Part shown: positions 7,336-15,284 of the stretch, one piece after another
Layout: every line of letters begins with the position of its first letter
How positions within the stretch are numbered: the stretch's first letter is position 1
Position numbers and translations under genes: made by a program
Source: Nocardioides sp. Root1257
Lineage (GTDB): Bacteria; Actinomycetota; Actinomycetes; Propionibacteriales; Nocardioidaceae
Length of the DNA stretch: 64,000 nucleotides
Assembly: GCF_001425175.1 (NCBI RefSeq)
Contig: NZ_LMDV01000012.1
Coordinates: forward strand, 218,335 to 282,334
Reading direction: 5' to 3'
Notes under the pieces: generated by a model
The model's database searches: none
Told to the model about the DNA's origin: nothing
Seen by the model: the letters and a program-made list of their open reading frames with translations, nothing else

Positions 7336-8805
7336 GTGGACGTCAACGACATGGGGACCCAGTACGGATCGGCGCCCGCCGATCCCTACCTGCGCGTGGC
7401 AGACCCCGACCTGGCCGCGTACGAGAACCAGTACCAGGAGGAGGTCGACGACCTCCCGACGTACCGGCCGACCGTCGGCTGCATCATCCCGGCCTACAAC
7501 GAGGCCGAGACGATCGCGGGCGTGCTCGACTCGCTGCTCCAGCAGACCCGGCTCCCCGACGTCATCCACCTGATCGTCAACAACACCTCCGACGACTCCG
7601 TCGAGATCGCCAGCCACTACGCCGGCCCGCACACGCGGATGACCCCGACCGGCGAGCAGAGCACGATCATCTACGTCCACGACATCGGCAAGAACCCCGA
7701 CAAGAAGGTCGGCGCGCTCAACTACGGCTACTCGCTCGTCGAGCACATGGACTTCCTGCTCGGCGTCGACGGCGACACCACCCCGGAGCCGGACGCGATC
7801 CAGCACCTCGTCGACGAGATCTCCAGCGACGACCGGATCGGCGGCATCTCCGCGATCTACTCGATCGACGACAGCGCCCTCGACGGCTGGATGGCGAAGT
7901 TCCTGATCGCCGGCCAGCGCGCCCAGTTCTCGGCGTTCAACATGCAGAACCTCCTCAAGGGCCGCAACATGGCGGTCCTCGGCGGCCAGTTCTCGATCTT
8001 CTCGACGCAGGCGCTGCGCGACGTCCTCCGCGACAGCCACCAGCGCACCCCGTGGGTCAGCGACAGCGAGGTCGAGGACTCGCTCCTCTCGCTCCAGATC
8101 AAGAGCGCCGGCTACCTCACCAAGATCAGCGCCCGGGCCCGCGCGCACGTCGGCGGCATGGACACGCTGCGCTCGCTGGACGCGCAGCAGGTGAAGTGGA
8201 ACTTCGGGGCCATCGACCTGATGTGGCCCGGCCAGCGCGGCGACACCCGCGGCCAACCGTTCCACCCCAACCTGCGGCTGCGCTGGTTCGAGCACCTCTC
8301 GATGGTCATCAACATCACGACCCGCGTGCTCTTCGTGCTGCTGCTCGCCGGCTCGCTCAACATCCACGCGTTCGTGTTCAGCCCCTGGTGGCTGATCCCG
8401 CCGTTCGCCTCGATCTGGCTGAACTTCCGGGTGGCCCGGTCCATGGAGTTCGCGAACCGGCGTGACTACCTCTTCGCGCTGCTGATCGTGCCGGCCGAGA
8501 GCTACATGATCATCCGGATGGGCCACTTCATCCGGGCCTGGCTGAAGTTCTTCAGCCGCCAGCAGACCGACAACTGGGCGGCGCAGGCGAAGGCGGAGCG
8601 CGGCAAGGGCGTCGCCTGGACCTACCCGTTCCTCGCGTTCTTCTTCATCTTCGCGGTCTCCGCGGCGATCTGGCTGCAGCTGCCCATCGGGCTGCGCTCC
8701 GACATCCTCGCGGTGAGCTGGCCGATCCTCGGCGTCATCACCGTGCTCCAGACCGCCTGGATGTGCCTCAAGGCCATGAAGCGCTACCGCGGCTTCAAGG
8801 CATGA
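7336..8805 (+). CDS. Processive family-2 glycosyltransferase (cellulose/hyaluronan/chitin-synthase-like)
   Basis: A membrane GT2 enzyme that should polymerise a beta-linked polysaccharide from a nucleotide sugar and pass it across the membrane. The cytoplasmic domain shows CIIPAYNEAETI, the UDP-binding GVDGDTTPEPDA, a VEDSLLSLQ acidic motif, and QQVKW in the place of the processivity motif QxxRW. About four hydrophobic segments follow in the last 180 residues. Translation could start further up at 7258, but GTG 7336, preceded by GGAGGCGAGG, fits the family better; ATG 7351 is another option. It lies upstream of a lipoprotein and close to a GH6 glucanase, which suggests a cellulose-like product. 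The polymer itself is inferred. Confidence 0.85.
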   Translation: MDVNDMGTQYGSAPADPYLRVADPDLAAYENQYQEEVDDLPTYRPTVGCIIPAYNEAETIAGVLDSLLQQTRLPDVIHLIVNNTSDDSVEIASHYAGPHTRMTPTGEQSTIIYVHDIGKNPDKKVGALNYGYSLVEHMDFLLGVDGDTTPEPDAIQHLVDEISSDDRIGGISAIYSIDDSALDGWMAKFLIAGQRAQFSAFNMQNLLKGRNMAVLGGQFSIFSTQALRDVLRDSHQRTPWVSDSEVEDSLLSLQIKSAGYLTKISARARAHVGGMDTLRSLDAQQVKWNFGAIDLMWPGQRGDTRGQPFHPNLRLRWFEHLSMVINITTRVLFVLLLAGSLNIHAFVFSPWWLIPPFASIWLNFRVARSMEFANRRDYLFALLIVPAESYMIIRMGHFIRAWLKFFSRQQTDNWAAQAKAERGKGVAWTYPFLAFFFIFAVSAAIWLQLPIGLRSDILAVSWPILGVITVLQTAWMCLKAMKRYRGFKA

Positions 8806-8852
8806 GTCACCGCGTCGACCGCACGCCCATCCCCCACCCGCAGGAGACGTCC

Positions 8853-9587
8853 ATGAGCAGCACCCGCACGCGCCCGTACGCCCGCGGCCTGGCCGGCGCC
8901 CTGGCGGCGGTCGTCGCGATGGCGGCGTTCTCCGGCTGCTCCGTCGTCGACGGCCTCACGGGCAACGACGACCCCTCCGCCACGCCGTCGGCGTCGCCCT
9001 CGGCGAGCGAGACGCCGTACGAGTCGGAGTTCACGCGTGACGGCACGTTTCAGTCCCACATCGAGATCGACGGGATGGACTTCGTCTACACGCTCTACCC
9101 GACGAAGGCCACGCCGCGGACCAACGAGTGGTACCCCAAGGGCAACAAGTACTTCACGTTCACCTTCCAGGCCTACGACCTCGACCGCGACATCCGTGAC
9201 CCGTTCTCGACCAAGCGCGAGGTCTACCTCCAGCGGATCAAGGTCACCTCGACGGTCAAGACCTCGACCGGCACGAACGACGAGCGGCCCTACGAGCTGA
9301 ACGCGATCGCCAAGGAGGTCACCTTCGACCCGGAGCCGCTCTCGACGAAGCGCGGCATGCTCATCACGTCGCCGAAGGGCGCCTTCGAGCTCCGCAACCA
9401 GACGATCAAGCCGACCGCCGACGACACCGTCGGCATCGACCTGACCTTCACCGCCACGGTGTACGTCGAGCGTCGCGCCGGGTCGGGCACGTTCGCGCGC
9501 AAGACCATCAAGCAGCGGGTCCCGATCGCGATCTTCGCCTCCGACCAGGCCACCGAGGCCCAGGACATCCCCGTCGACGCGAACTGA
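8853..9587 (+). CDS. Lipoprotein of unknown function, linked to the glycosyltransferase
   Basis: A 244-aa secreted lipoprotein: Arg-rich start, hydrophobic stretch ARGLAGALAAVVAMAAFSGC with a lipobox cysteine, then a Ser/Pro/Thr linker (DDPSATPSASPSASETPYE) and a beta-rich domain with no motif I recognise. The ATG at 8853 has AGGAGA 6 bp ahead. An alternative ATG at 8802 overlaps the glycosyltransferase stop (ATGA) in the same frame and would add a non-signal leader. It lies 47 bp after the glycosyltransferase and so is likely co-expressed; a role in handling or anchoring the exported polymer is a guess. Confidence 0.82.
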   Translation: MSSTRTRPYARGLAGALAAVVAMAAFSGCSVVDGLTGNDDPSATPSASPSASETPYESEFTRDGTFQSHIEIDGMDFVYTLYPTKATPRTNEWYPKGNKYFTFTFQAYDLDRDIRDPFSTKREVYLQRIKVTSTVKTSTGTNDERPYELNAIAKEVTFDPEPLSTKRGMLITSPKGAFELRNQTIKPTADDTVGIDLTFTATVYVERRAGSGTFARKTIKQRVPIAIFASDQATEAQDIPVDAN

Positions 9588-9596
9588 GAGGGTCGC

Positions 9597-10673
9597 TCAG
9601 CCCGCCTCGGCGAGGCGGTAGCCGACGCCGCGGACCGTCTCGACGTAGCGCGGGGTGGCGGCGTCGTCGCCGAGCTTGCGGCGCAGGTTGGCGATGTGGA
9701 CCTCGACAGAGCGCTTGTCGGCCTCGTTGACAAAGTACGACGTGACGTACTGCTGCCCGCGCATCGTCAGCACCAGGTCGGCCTTGCTGCGCACCCGGCG
9801 GCCGGTGCCCATCAGCGAGTAGAGCAGGTCGAACTCGGTGCGCGTCAGGTCGACCGTGCCGCCGTTGACGGTCACGATCCGGGTCTCGGCGTTGAGCGCG
9901 AGTCCGTTGAACCGCATCCACCCGGTGCCGGCCTCGGCCGTGACGGCGCCGTGCTGCGCAGGCACCGGCTGCGGCGCCTGCGGGGCGGGTGCGGGCGGCT
10001 GCTGGACCGTCGGCGGTGCCGCGGGCTGGAAGGCGGGCTGGGTCGGCTGCTGGGGCGCCGGCGGCTGCACCGGCTGGACGGGCTGCGGCTGGACGGGCGG
10101 CGGCTGGACGGGCTGCGGCTGGACCGGCTGCGGCTGCGGCGCCGACGGCGCGGGCGGCGCCTGGGGCGGCGCCACCTGCTGCGACTCCGCGAACTCCCGG
10201 GCGGCGGCGGCCGCCCAGGACTGCGCCGGCGCCGGCGCGGCGGGAGCCGGGGCCTCCGGCTCGTCGTCGGCCCAGCCGTGCGGCTTGTCCATCCGCGCCC
10301 GCGGGCGGCGCAGCATCGAGTCGGCGCGGGCGCGCAGCTCGCGCGGCCGGAACGGCTTGACGAGGTAGTCGTCGGCCCCCGCCTCGAAGCCCTGCACCAC
10401 GTCGATCTCGTCGGCGAGCGCCGTGATCATGATCAGGTAGGTGCTGCTGAACTCACGCAGCCGCTTCGCGACCGCGAACCCGTCCATGCCCGGCATGTTC
10501 ACGTCGAGCGTGGTGATCAGCGGGTTGTGCTTGCGCACGGCCTCGACACCATCGGTGCCGTTCTCCGTGACGACCGTCGTGAAACCGGACTGGGTCAGCA
10601 CGATGTCGATGAGATCGCGCACGTCGGGGTCGTCCTCGATGATGACAGCGACCCACTGGTTACCCGGCTCCAT
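9597..10673 (-). CDS. OmpR-family response regulator with a long Pro/Gln-rich linker
   Basis: The receiver (1-120) has acidic EDD at 13-15, phospho-acceptor D57 (TLDVNMPGMDG), T84 and K106 (YLVKPF). The C-terminal winged helix (about 255-355) has RTEFDLLYSL and SVEVHIANLRRKLGDD. Between them is an unusual linker of more than 100 residues made of Pro, Gln, Ala and Val with repeated PVQPQPVQP units. The longer reading frame upstream is rejected because ATG 10673 starts a proper receiver and has TAGGCT 6 nt ahead (leaderless). No kinase gene is adjacent, so it is an orphan. It converges on the lipoprotein gene and may regulate the glucan locus. Confidence 0.9.
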   Translation of the reverse strand: MEPGNQWVAVIIEDDPDVRDLIDIVLTQSGFTTVVTENGTDGVEAVRKHNPLITTLDVNMPGMDGFAVAKRLREFSSTYLIMITALADEIDVVQGFEAGADDYLVKPFRPRELRARADSMLRRPRARMDKPHGWADDEPEAPAPAAPAPAQSWAAAAAREFAESQQVAPPQAPPAPSAPQPQPVQPQPVQPPPVQPQPVQPVQPPAPQQPTQPAFQPAAPPTVQQPPAPAPQAPQPVPAQHGAVTAEAGTGWMRFNGLALNAETRIVTVNGGTVDLTRTEFDLLYSLMGTGRRVRSKADLVLTMRGQQYVTSYFVNEADKRSVEVHIANLRRKLGDDAATPRYVETVRGVGYRLAEAG

Positions 10674-10722
10674 GACGCGCAGCCTAACAACGGCTCGGGT
10701 GTCGCCGTCACCGTCCAGTCGG

Positions 10723-11757
10723 TCACCATCCGGATGCCGAGGCGAGCTCCATCGTCCGCTCGGGCCAGAACTGGCCCGCTGCCGGTCCGCCGTTGCACTC
10801 CCCGTCACTCTCGCCGGGAGGCTTGACCCAGACGAACGCGTCCAGGTTGCCCCCGCCGGAGACCGCTCCCGGGTCGGTCCCGAACGCGCGACCGGGCGGG
10901 TTGCACCAGTCCTTGGTCGCGCCGAAGCCGTTGCGCCCGCTGTCGATGATGAAGTGCGCCCCGCCGACGAGCGCGCTGAGCTGCTCGCCGTAGGCCTTCT
11001 CGTCGTCGTCGCTCTGGAAGTTCGAGACGTTGGTCGAGAAGCCGCGCACGTCCGCGACCCCGGCGTCCTGGAGCAGCGGCGCGATCTTGTCGGGGTCGAT
11101 CCAGTGGGAGTGACCGCCGTCGAGGTACGTCGTCACGCCGGCCGCGGCGAGCCGGTGGGCGGCGTCGGCGATCAGCCCGACCCGCTGGCCGCGGTCGCCG
11201 CACTCCAGCAGCGACGCGAGCCCGTCGGGCTCGACGACCGCCGCCACGTCGGTGCCGCTCTCGGCCGCGTCGGCGATCTCGCCGACCCAGGGTCCGTACT
11301 GGTCGGCCGGCAGGCCGCCGGCCGAGTGCTGGCCCGTGCAGTCGCGGTCGGGGATGCCGTAGATGACGAAGGTCGGCACGCTGCCCGCGTCGTCCGCGGC
11401 GGCCACGATCTTCGCGACGAACGGCCCGACCGAGCCGGCCGGGTACTGCTCCGGCGTCAGCCAGATGCCTTGCGGCACCCCGGCGAGCCGGGTGAAGTCG
11501 TCCTCGCGATCGGTGTCCCCGTCGGTCTTCGCCTGGGCCGCCGCCTGGGCGACCTTCGAGCCCGGGTCGGCGAACTGCTCGTGACCGTCGTAGGGGTTCA
11601 CCGTCTGGGCGTCGCGGCTCGGCTGGGAGGCCGCCGGGTCCGAGCCGGCTGAGCCGTCAGACCCGCTGGAGCACCCGGTCAGGGCCGCCAGGGCGACGAA
11701 CGCCCCGCCGGCCAGCAGCCGGCGGGGCGTGGTGCGAGACGATCGGAGAAGGTCCAC
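10723..11757 (-). CDS. GH6-family glycoside hydrolase lipoprotein (endoglucanase-like)
   Basis: A 344-aa lipoprotein: signal ending LAALTGC, a Ser/Gly/Asp linker, then a GH6 domain. GH6 enzymes hydrolyse beta-1,4-glucan with inversion. Visible family marks are YGIPDRDC, where the second Asp is the usual catalytic-site aspartate, VVEPDGLASLLEC with the proposed acid Asp, LDGGHSHWID, NVSNFQ, and WVKPPGESDG near the C terminus. No carbohydrate-binding module is seen. Anchoring at the membrane beside a processive glycosyltransferase suggests trimming or release of a nascent glucan, as with cellulase partners of bacterial cellulose synthases, rather than nutritional cellulose degradation. Confidence 0.9.
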   Translation of the reverse strand: MDLLRSSRTTPRRLLAGGAFVALAALTGCSSGSDGSAGSDPAASQPSRDAQTVNPYDGHEQFADPGSKVAQAAAQAKTDGDTDREDDFTRLAGVPQGIWLTPEQYPAGSVGPFVAKIVAAADDAGSVPTFVIYGIPDRDCTGQHSAGGLPADQYGPWVGEIADAAESGTDVAAVVEPDGLASLLECGDRGQRVGLIADAAHRLAAAGVTTYLDGGHSHWIDPDKIAPLLQDAGVADVRGFSTNVSNFQSDDDEKAYGEQLSALVGGAHFIIDSGRNGFGATKDWCNPPGRAFGTDPGAVSGGGNLDAFVWVKPPGESDGECNGGPAAGQFWPERTMELASASGW

Positions 11758-11764
11758 CGCGCCA

Positions 11765-11983
11765 TCATGCCAAGCGAGGCGCCTGCTTCCCGGTCCGCCC
11801 CACCCGGTCGGACGCGGGCCGGCCCGGACGACTGCCGGTCCTCCCGCGTCGGGCTGCGACGGTGCGACGGTGACCGACGACGAGGCTGCCGACGGTGGCG
11901 ACCGCGACGAGAGCGGCGAGCGCGGCGATGGTGAGGAAGACCGCGAGGAGGATCGTGATCGTGGTGGTGTCGTAGCTCAACAT
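11765..11983 (-). CDS. Small single-span membrane protein
   Basis: This 72-residue frame begins ATG 11983 with AAGGAG 6 bp ahead. One long hydrophobic helix (ITILLAVFLTIAALAALVAV) is followed by a strongly basic, disordered tail rich in Arg and Gly. It lies 39 bp after the exporter gene and 7 bp before the GH6 gene on the same strand. I do not recognise a family. The good ribosome-binding site and membrane-plus-basic design favour a real gene, possibly a partner of the exporter, but GC-rich sequence also makes chance frames common. Confidence 0.6.
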   Translation of the reverse strand: MLSYDTTTITILLAVFLTIAALAALVAVATVGSLVVGHRRTVAARRGRTGSRPGRPASDRVGRTGKQAPRLA

Positions 11984-12022
11984 GAGGGACTCCTTGTCGG
12001 TTTCGGGATCGTGCTGTCGATC

Positions 12023-13450
12023 TCAGGCCCGGCCGCGGCTGCGACCAGGAGCGAACAGGCTGGCGACCGCGGCGACCGCGACCGCCCCGGCACCCGTCAG
12101 CAGGGCGGGCCCGATCGCGCCGTCGTAGCCGGTCGGAGTGATCTCGCCGCCGTTGCCGAGGAAGACCGCGACCAGGACCGCGATGCCCAGCGCCACGCCG
12201 AACTCACGGATCGTGGAGTTGGCCGAGCTGGCGATCGCGAAGTCGCTGTCCGGCAGGCCGTCGAGCACCATCGAGGCGCCCGGGGCGAACACCAGGCCCA
12301 TGCCGACGCCGGCGAGGACCAGCGGCACCAGGAAGGACGAGTACGACGACCCGTTCTCCGTGATGACGGCGAACCAGACCAGCGAGGTCGTCTGCAGCAC
12401 CAGGCCGGTGAACAGCAGCGCCCGGTAGCCCAGCCTCCCCACCAGCGCGCCGGCGATCGGGGCGACCACCATCGGGGCCGCGGTCCACGGCAGCGTGCGG
12501 AGGCCGGCCTGCAGCGGCGTGTAGCCCTGGACCACCTGGAGGTACTGCGCCAGCAGGAAGACGGTCCCGAACATGCCGAGCGTGAACATCAGGAAGATGA
12601 CGTTGGCGACGGCGAACTTGCGCTCGGCGAAGAGCCGCAGCGGGAGGACGGCGTACGACCGGCCCCGCGCCCACAGCACGTACGCCGGCAGCAGCAGCCC
12701 GGCGAGGACCAGCGGCCCGAGCACGCGGGGGTCGCTCCAGCCGTCGTCGTTGCCGTGCACGATGCCCCAGATGCCGAGGAAGACCGCGCCACCGAGCAGC
12801 AGGACCCCGGCCGGGTCCAGCCGCTGCCACGCGCCCTTCGACTCCGAGATCGCGACCACGATGAGCGGCAGCGCCACGATCGCGACCGGCACGTTCAGCC
12901 AGAAGATCGCCTGCCAGCTGACGCCCTCGACGACCGCGCCGCCGATGACGGGGCCGAGCGCGACGCCGAGGCCGGAGACGCCGCCCCAGATGCCGATGGC
13001 GGCGGCTCGCATGGCCGGCGGCACCGCCGCGGCCAGCAGGGTCAGCGACAGCGGCATGATCGCCGCGGCACCGAGGCCCTGGACGGCACGGGCGGCGATC
13101 AGCGCCTCGGAGGTGGTGCTCAGCGCCGAGGCGATCGACGCGAGGGTGAAGACGGTGATGCCGGCGAGCATCACCCGGCGCCGTCCGATCCGGTCGCCGA
13201 GCGTCGCGGCCGGGAGCATGAACGTCGCGAAGGTGAGCGTGTAGGCGTTCATGAACCACGACAGCTGACCGACCGAGGAGCCGAGGTCGCCCTGGATGAC
13301 CGGCAGCGCGCTGGTCATCACGAGGTTGTCGAGCGTGGCCATGAACATCGGGAGCGAGGCGGCGACGATCGCGACCCACACCGGGATGTGGCGTCGTCGG
13401 ACCGCGGGCTGGTCCGGGCCTACGACCCGGGGTTCGTCGAGAGTGGTCAT
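12023..13450 (-). CDS. MFS multidrug exporter, DHA2 (14-helix) family
   Basis: A 475-aa transporter of the EmrB/QacA type that exports hydrophobic compounds using the proton gradient. It has the DHA2 features: an N-terminal FMATLDNLVMTSALPVIQGDLG helix-1 signature, GDRIGRRRVMLAG between helices 2 and 3, and motif C as GVSGLGVALGPVIGG. About 14 membrane helices are visible. The start is set at ATG 13450, preceded by GGAGAA; the longer frame would add residues without an export or membrane role. A TetR gene diverges from it, with a strong dyad in between (13480-13508), so ligand-induced derepression is expected. Confidence 0.92.
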   Translation of the reverse strand: MTTLDEPRVVGPDQPAVRRRHIPVWVAIVAASLPMFMATLDNLVMTSALPVIQGDLGSSVGQLSWFMNAYTLTFATFMLPAATLGDRIGRRRVMLAGITVFTLASIASALSTTSEALIAARAVQGLGAAAIMPLSLTLLAAAVPPAMRAAAIGIWGGVSGLGVALGPVIGGAVVEGVSWQAIFWLNVPVAIVALPLIVVAISESKGAWQRLDPAGVLLLGGAVFLGIWGIVHGNDDGWSDPRVLGPLVLAGLLLPAYVLWARGRSYAVLPLRLFAERKFAVANVIFLMFTLGMFGTVFLLAQYLQVVQGYTPLQAGLRTLPWTAAPMVVAPIAGALVGRLGYRALLFTGLVLQTTSLVWFAVITENGSSYSSFLVPLVLAGVGMGLVFAPGASMVLDGLPDSDFAIASSANSTIREFGVALGIAVLVAVFLGNGGEITPTGYDGAIGPALLTGAGAVAVAAVASLFAPGRSRGRA

Positions 13451-13479
13451 CAGGTTCTCCGTCGAAGAAGGCATTGAAT

Positions 13480-13508
13480 GATTACTTATGTCCTGACAGT
13501 AAGTAATC
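13480..13508. promoter_or_regulatory. Operator dyad between the DHA2 exporter and its TetR regulator
   Basis: GATTACTT (13480-13487) and its exact complement AAGTAATC (13501-13508) are separated by 13 bp in the 68-bp gap between the divergent genes. A dyad of this size (29 bp, 8-bp arms) is typical for a TetR repressor that controls both itself and a transporter. It is conspicuously AT-rich against its surroundings. Confidence 0.75.
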
Positions 13509-13518
13509 GACTGATAAC

Positions 13519-14121
13519 ATGTCAACCATGAACGCCGAGAAATCCAGCCGGATGTCCGCCGAGGCCCGTCGGGCCCTGGTCCTGGAGGCCGCCACCCGGG
13601 CCTTCGCCCACGGCGGCTACCACGGCACCAGCACCGACGCGGTCGCCAAGGAGGCCGGTGTCTCCCAGCCGTACGTCGTGCGCATCTTCGGCACCAAGCT
13701 CGACCTCTTCCTCGAGGTGTTCGAGGGCTCGGTCGGCCGGATCAAGGCGGCGTTCGAGGCGGTCCTGGCCGACGGCCCGTTCGACCCCGCGAGCGAGGAC
13801 GACAAGGCCCGGATGGGGCTCGCCTACACCGAGCTGCTGCGTGACCACGACTTCCTGCAGGTGATGATGCACGGCTTCTCGAACGGCGACGTCCCGGAGA
13901 TCGCCGCCGCCGCGCGTCGGTGCATGGGGGCGGTGTTCGCGACCATCCAGCGCACGGGGTGGGACGACGAGCAGGTCCGCGACTTCGTCGCGTACGGGAT
14001 GCTCCTCAACGTGATGATCTCGATGCGGGCGCCCGAGCACCTCGAGCCCGGCGACCCGCTCACCACGCTCGCCACCTGCGCGTTCGGCGACGACCTCGAG
14101 GTGCTTCAATCGCCGGCGTGA
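13519..14121 (+). CDS. TetR/AcrR-family repressor of the divergent exporter
   Basis: A 200-aa one-component regulator. The N-terminal helix-turn-helix is canonical: LVLEAATRAFAHGGYHGTST, then AVAKEAGVSQPYVVRIFGTK, where the usual YYHF is YVVRIF. The remaining helical domain should bind the inducer and dimerise. It diverges from the DHA2 exporter and most likely binds the 29-bp dyad. ATG 13528 (MNAEKSS) is an alternative start. The 3' end overlaps the maf start codon (GTGA), so the housekeeping gene maf may be carried on the same transcript. Confidence 0.9.
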   Translation: MSTMNAEKSSRMSAEARRALVLEAATRAFAHGGYHGTSTDAVAKEAGVSQPYVVRIFGTKLDLFLEVFEGSVGRIKAAFEAVLADGPFDPASEDDKARMGLAYTELLRDHDFLQVMMHGFSNGDVPEIAAAARRCMGAVFATIQRTGWDDEQVRDFVAYGMLLNVMISMRAPEHLEPGDPLTTLATCAFGDDLEVLQSPA

Positions 14122-14732
14122 CCACTCCCGCCCTCAGCCTCGTCCTGGCCTCCCAGTCCCCCGCGCGCCTCGCCACCCTGCGCAGCGCGGGGATCGAGCC
14201 GGTGGTGATCGTCTCCGGCGTCGACGAGGACCAGCTGGCGGACCTGCCGCCCGCCGAGCTCGCGCTCCAGCTCGCCGAGCTGAAGTGCGCCGCGGTCGCC
14301 GCGCGCGACGACGTGCCGGACGGCGCCCTGGTCCTCGGCTGCGACTCCGTCCTCGAGCTCGACGGCGAGGCGCTCGGCAAGCCCGGCGACGCCGCGACCG
14401 CGACCCGGCGCTGGCAGGCGATGCGCGGCCGCTCCGGCGTCCTGCAGACGGGCCACTGCCTGCGCGACACGGCGACCGGTCGGGTCGCAGCGGCCACCGC
14501 GTCCACGACGGTCCACTTCGCCGACGTGACCGACGACGAGATCGCGGCGTACGTCGCGACCGGGGAGCCGCTGGTCGTGGCCGGCGCGTTCACCGTCGAC
14601 GGCCTCGGCGGCGCGTTCGTCACCGGCATCGAGGGCGATCACCACAACGTGGTCGGGGTGAGCCTGCCGCTGGTCAGGGAGCTGGTCGCCGAGCTGGGTC
14701 ACTCGTGGACGGAGCTGTGGGCTCCTCGCTGA
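14118..14732 (+). CDS. maf: Maf-family nucleotide pyrophosphatase
   Basis: Maf proteins hydrolyse non-canonical or selected nucleoside triphosphates to monophosphates and have been linked to septum control. The 204-aa protein starts at GTG 14118, overlapping the tetR stop. It has the defining N-terminal LVLASQSPARLATLRSAG, the catalytic GCDSVLELDG, and GKPGDAATATRRWQAMRGR. Length is normal. In other actinobacteria maf follows the carboxylase beta/epsilon genes; here 7 kb of other genes lie between. Its 3' end overlaps the opposing gtrA gene by 59 bp, and no terminator fits in the overlap. Confidence 0.93.
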   Translation: MTTPALSLVLASQSPARLATLRSAGIEPVVIVSGVDEDQLADLPPAELALQLAELKCAAVAARDDVPDGALVLGCDSVLELDGEALGKPGDAATATRRWQAMRGRSGVLQTGHCLRDTATGRVAAATASTTVHFADVTDDEIAAYVATGEPLVVAGAFTVDGLGGAFVTGIEGDHHNVVGVSLPLVRELVAELGHSWTELWAPR

Positions 14733-15258
14733 CGTCGACCGGTGCGTCCAGCGGCTCGATGTCCAGCTCGGCCAGCTCGAAGACCTGCAGCGGGTGCTGC
14801 TTGAGGTCGGCGAGGTGCACGGGCCGCTGGAAGACGAGGGTGCGGAACAGGTAGAAGCGGGCCGCCATGCCGAGGAACAGCCCGATCATGTTCGCGGCCA
14901 CGTTGTCGGAGAACGGGTCGTCGAGGTCGAGGACGTTGCGGCTGATCCACAGGCAGGCGATCGGGATCAGCATCGTCACCAGGTTGATGATGACGAAGAG
15001 CAGGCGGCCGCCGTCGGCGGTGCGCGGCGGACGGTCCTTGAACACCCAGGTGCGGCTGCCGCGGTAGCTCACGACCATGCCGACCAGGTTGGCGATCACG
15101 AACGCCAGGTAGGGCTGACCGGAGAGCGGGGCGTCCCAGCCGGTGTGGAAGCCGTGGACGAGGAAGTTGAAGATCAGGATCGCCACGATCGTCGCGAGAC
15201 CACCCACCGCGAGGAAGCGGTAGGCCTCGGTGAAGATCCGATGCCAGCGGCTTCCCAT
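14674..15258 (-). CDS. GtrA-family membrane protein
   Basis: GtrA-like proteins are four-helix membrane proteins thought to flip lipid-linked sugars for cell-envelope glycosylation. Four hydrophobic segments are visible (FLAVGGLATIVAILIFNFLV, AFVIANLVGMVVSY, VIINLVTMLIPIACLWI, NMIGLFLGMAARFYLF), with the typical SYRGSRTWVFKDR after helix 2. A hydrophilic tail of about 55 residues rich in Glu, Asp and Pro extends the family's usual length. TAGCCT 6 nt before the ATG marks a leaderless promoter. The 3' end overlaps maf on the opposite strand. Confidence 0.88.
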   Translation of the reverse strand: MGSRWHRIFTEAYRFLAVGGLATIVAILIFNFLVHGFHTGWDAPLSGQPYLAFVIANLVGMVVSYRGSRTWVFKDRPPRTADGGRLLFVIINLVTMLIPIACLWISRNVLDLDDPFSDNVAANMIGLFLGMAARFYLFRTLVFQRPVHLADLKQHPLQVFELAELDIEPLDAPVDVSEEPTAPSTSDPARRPAP

Positions 15259-15284
15259 ACCGAAAGGCTAACCGCTCGCCACGC

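Noticed and set aside
9838..10368. A plus-strand frame rich in Gly, Trp and Cys with tandem GWTGCGWTG-like repeats.
   Set aside because: It is the complement of the Pro/Gln linker of the response regulator; the repeats come from the coding DNA there.
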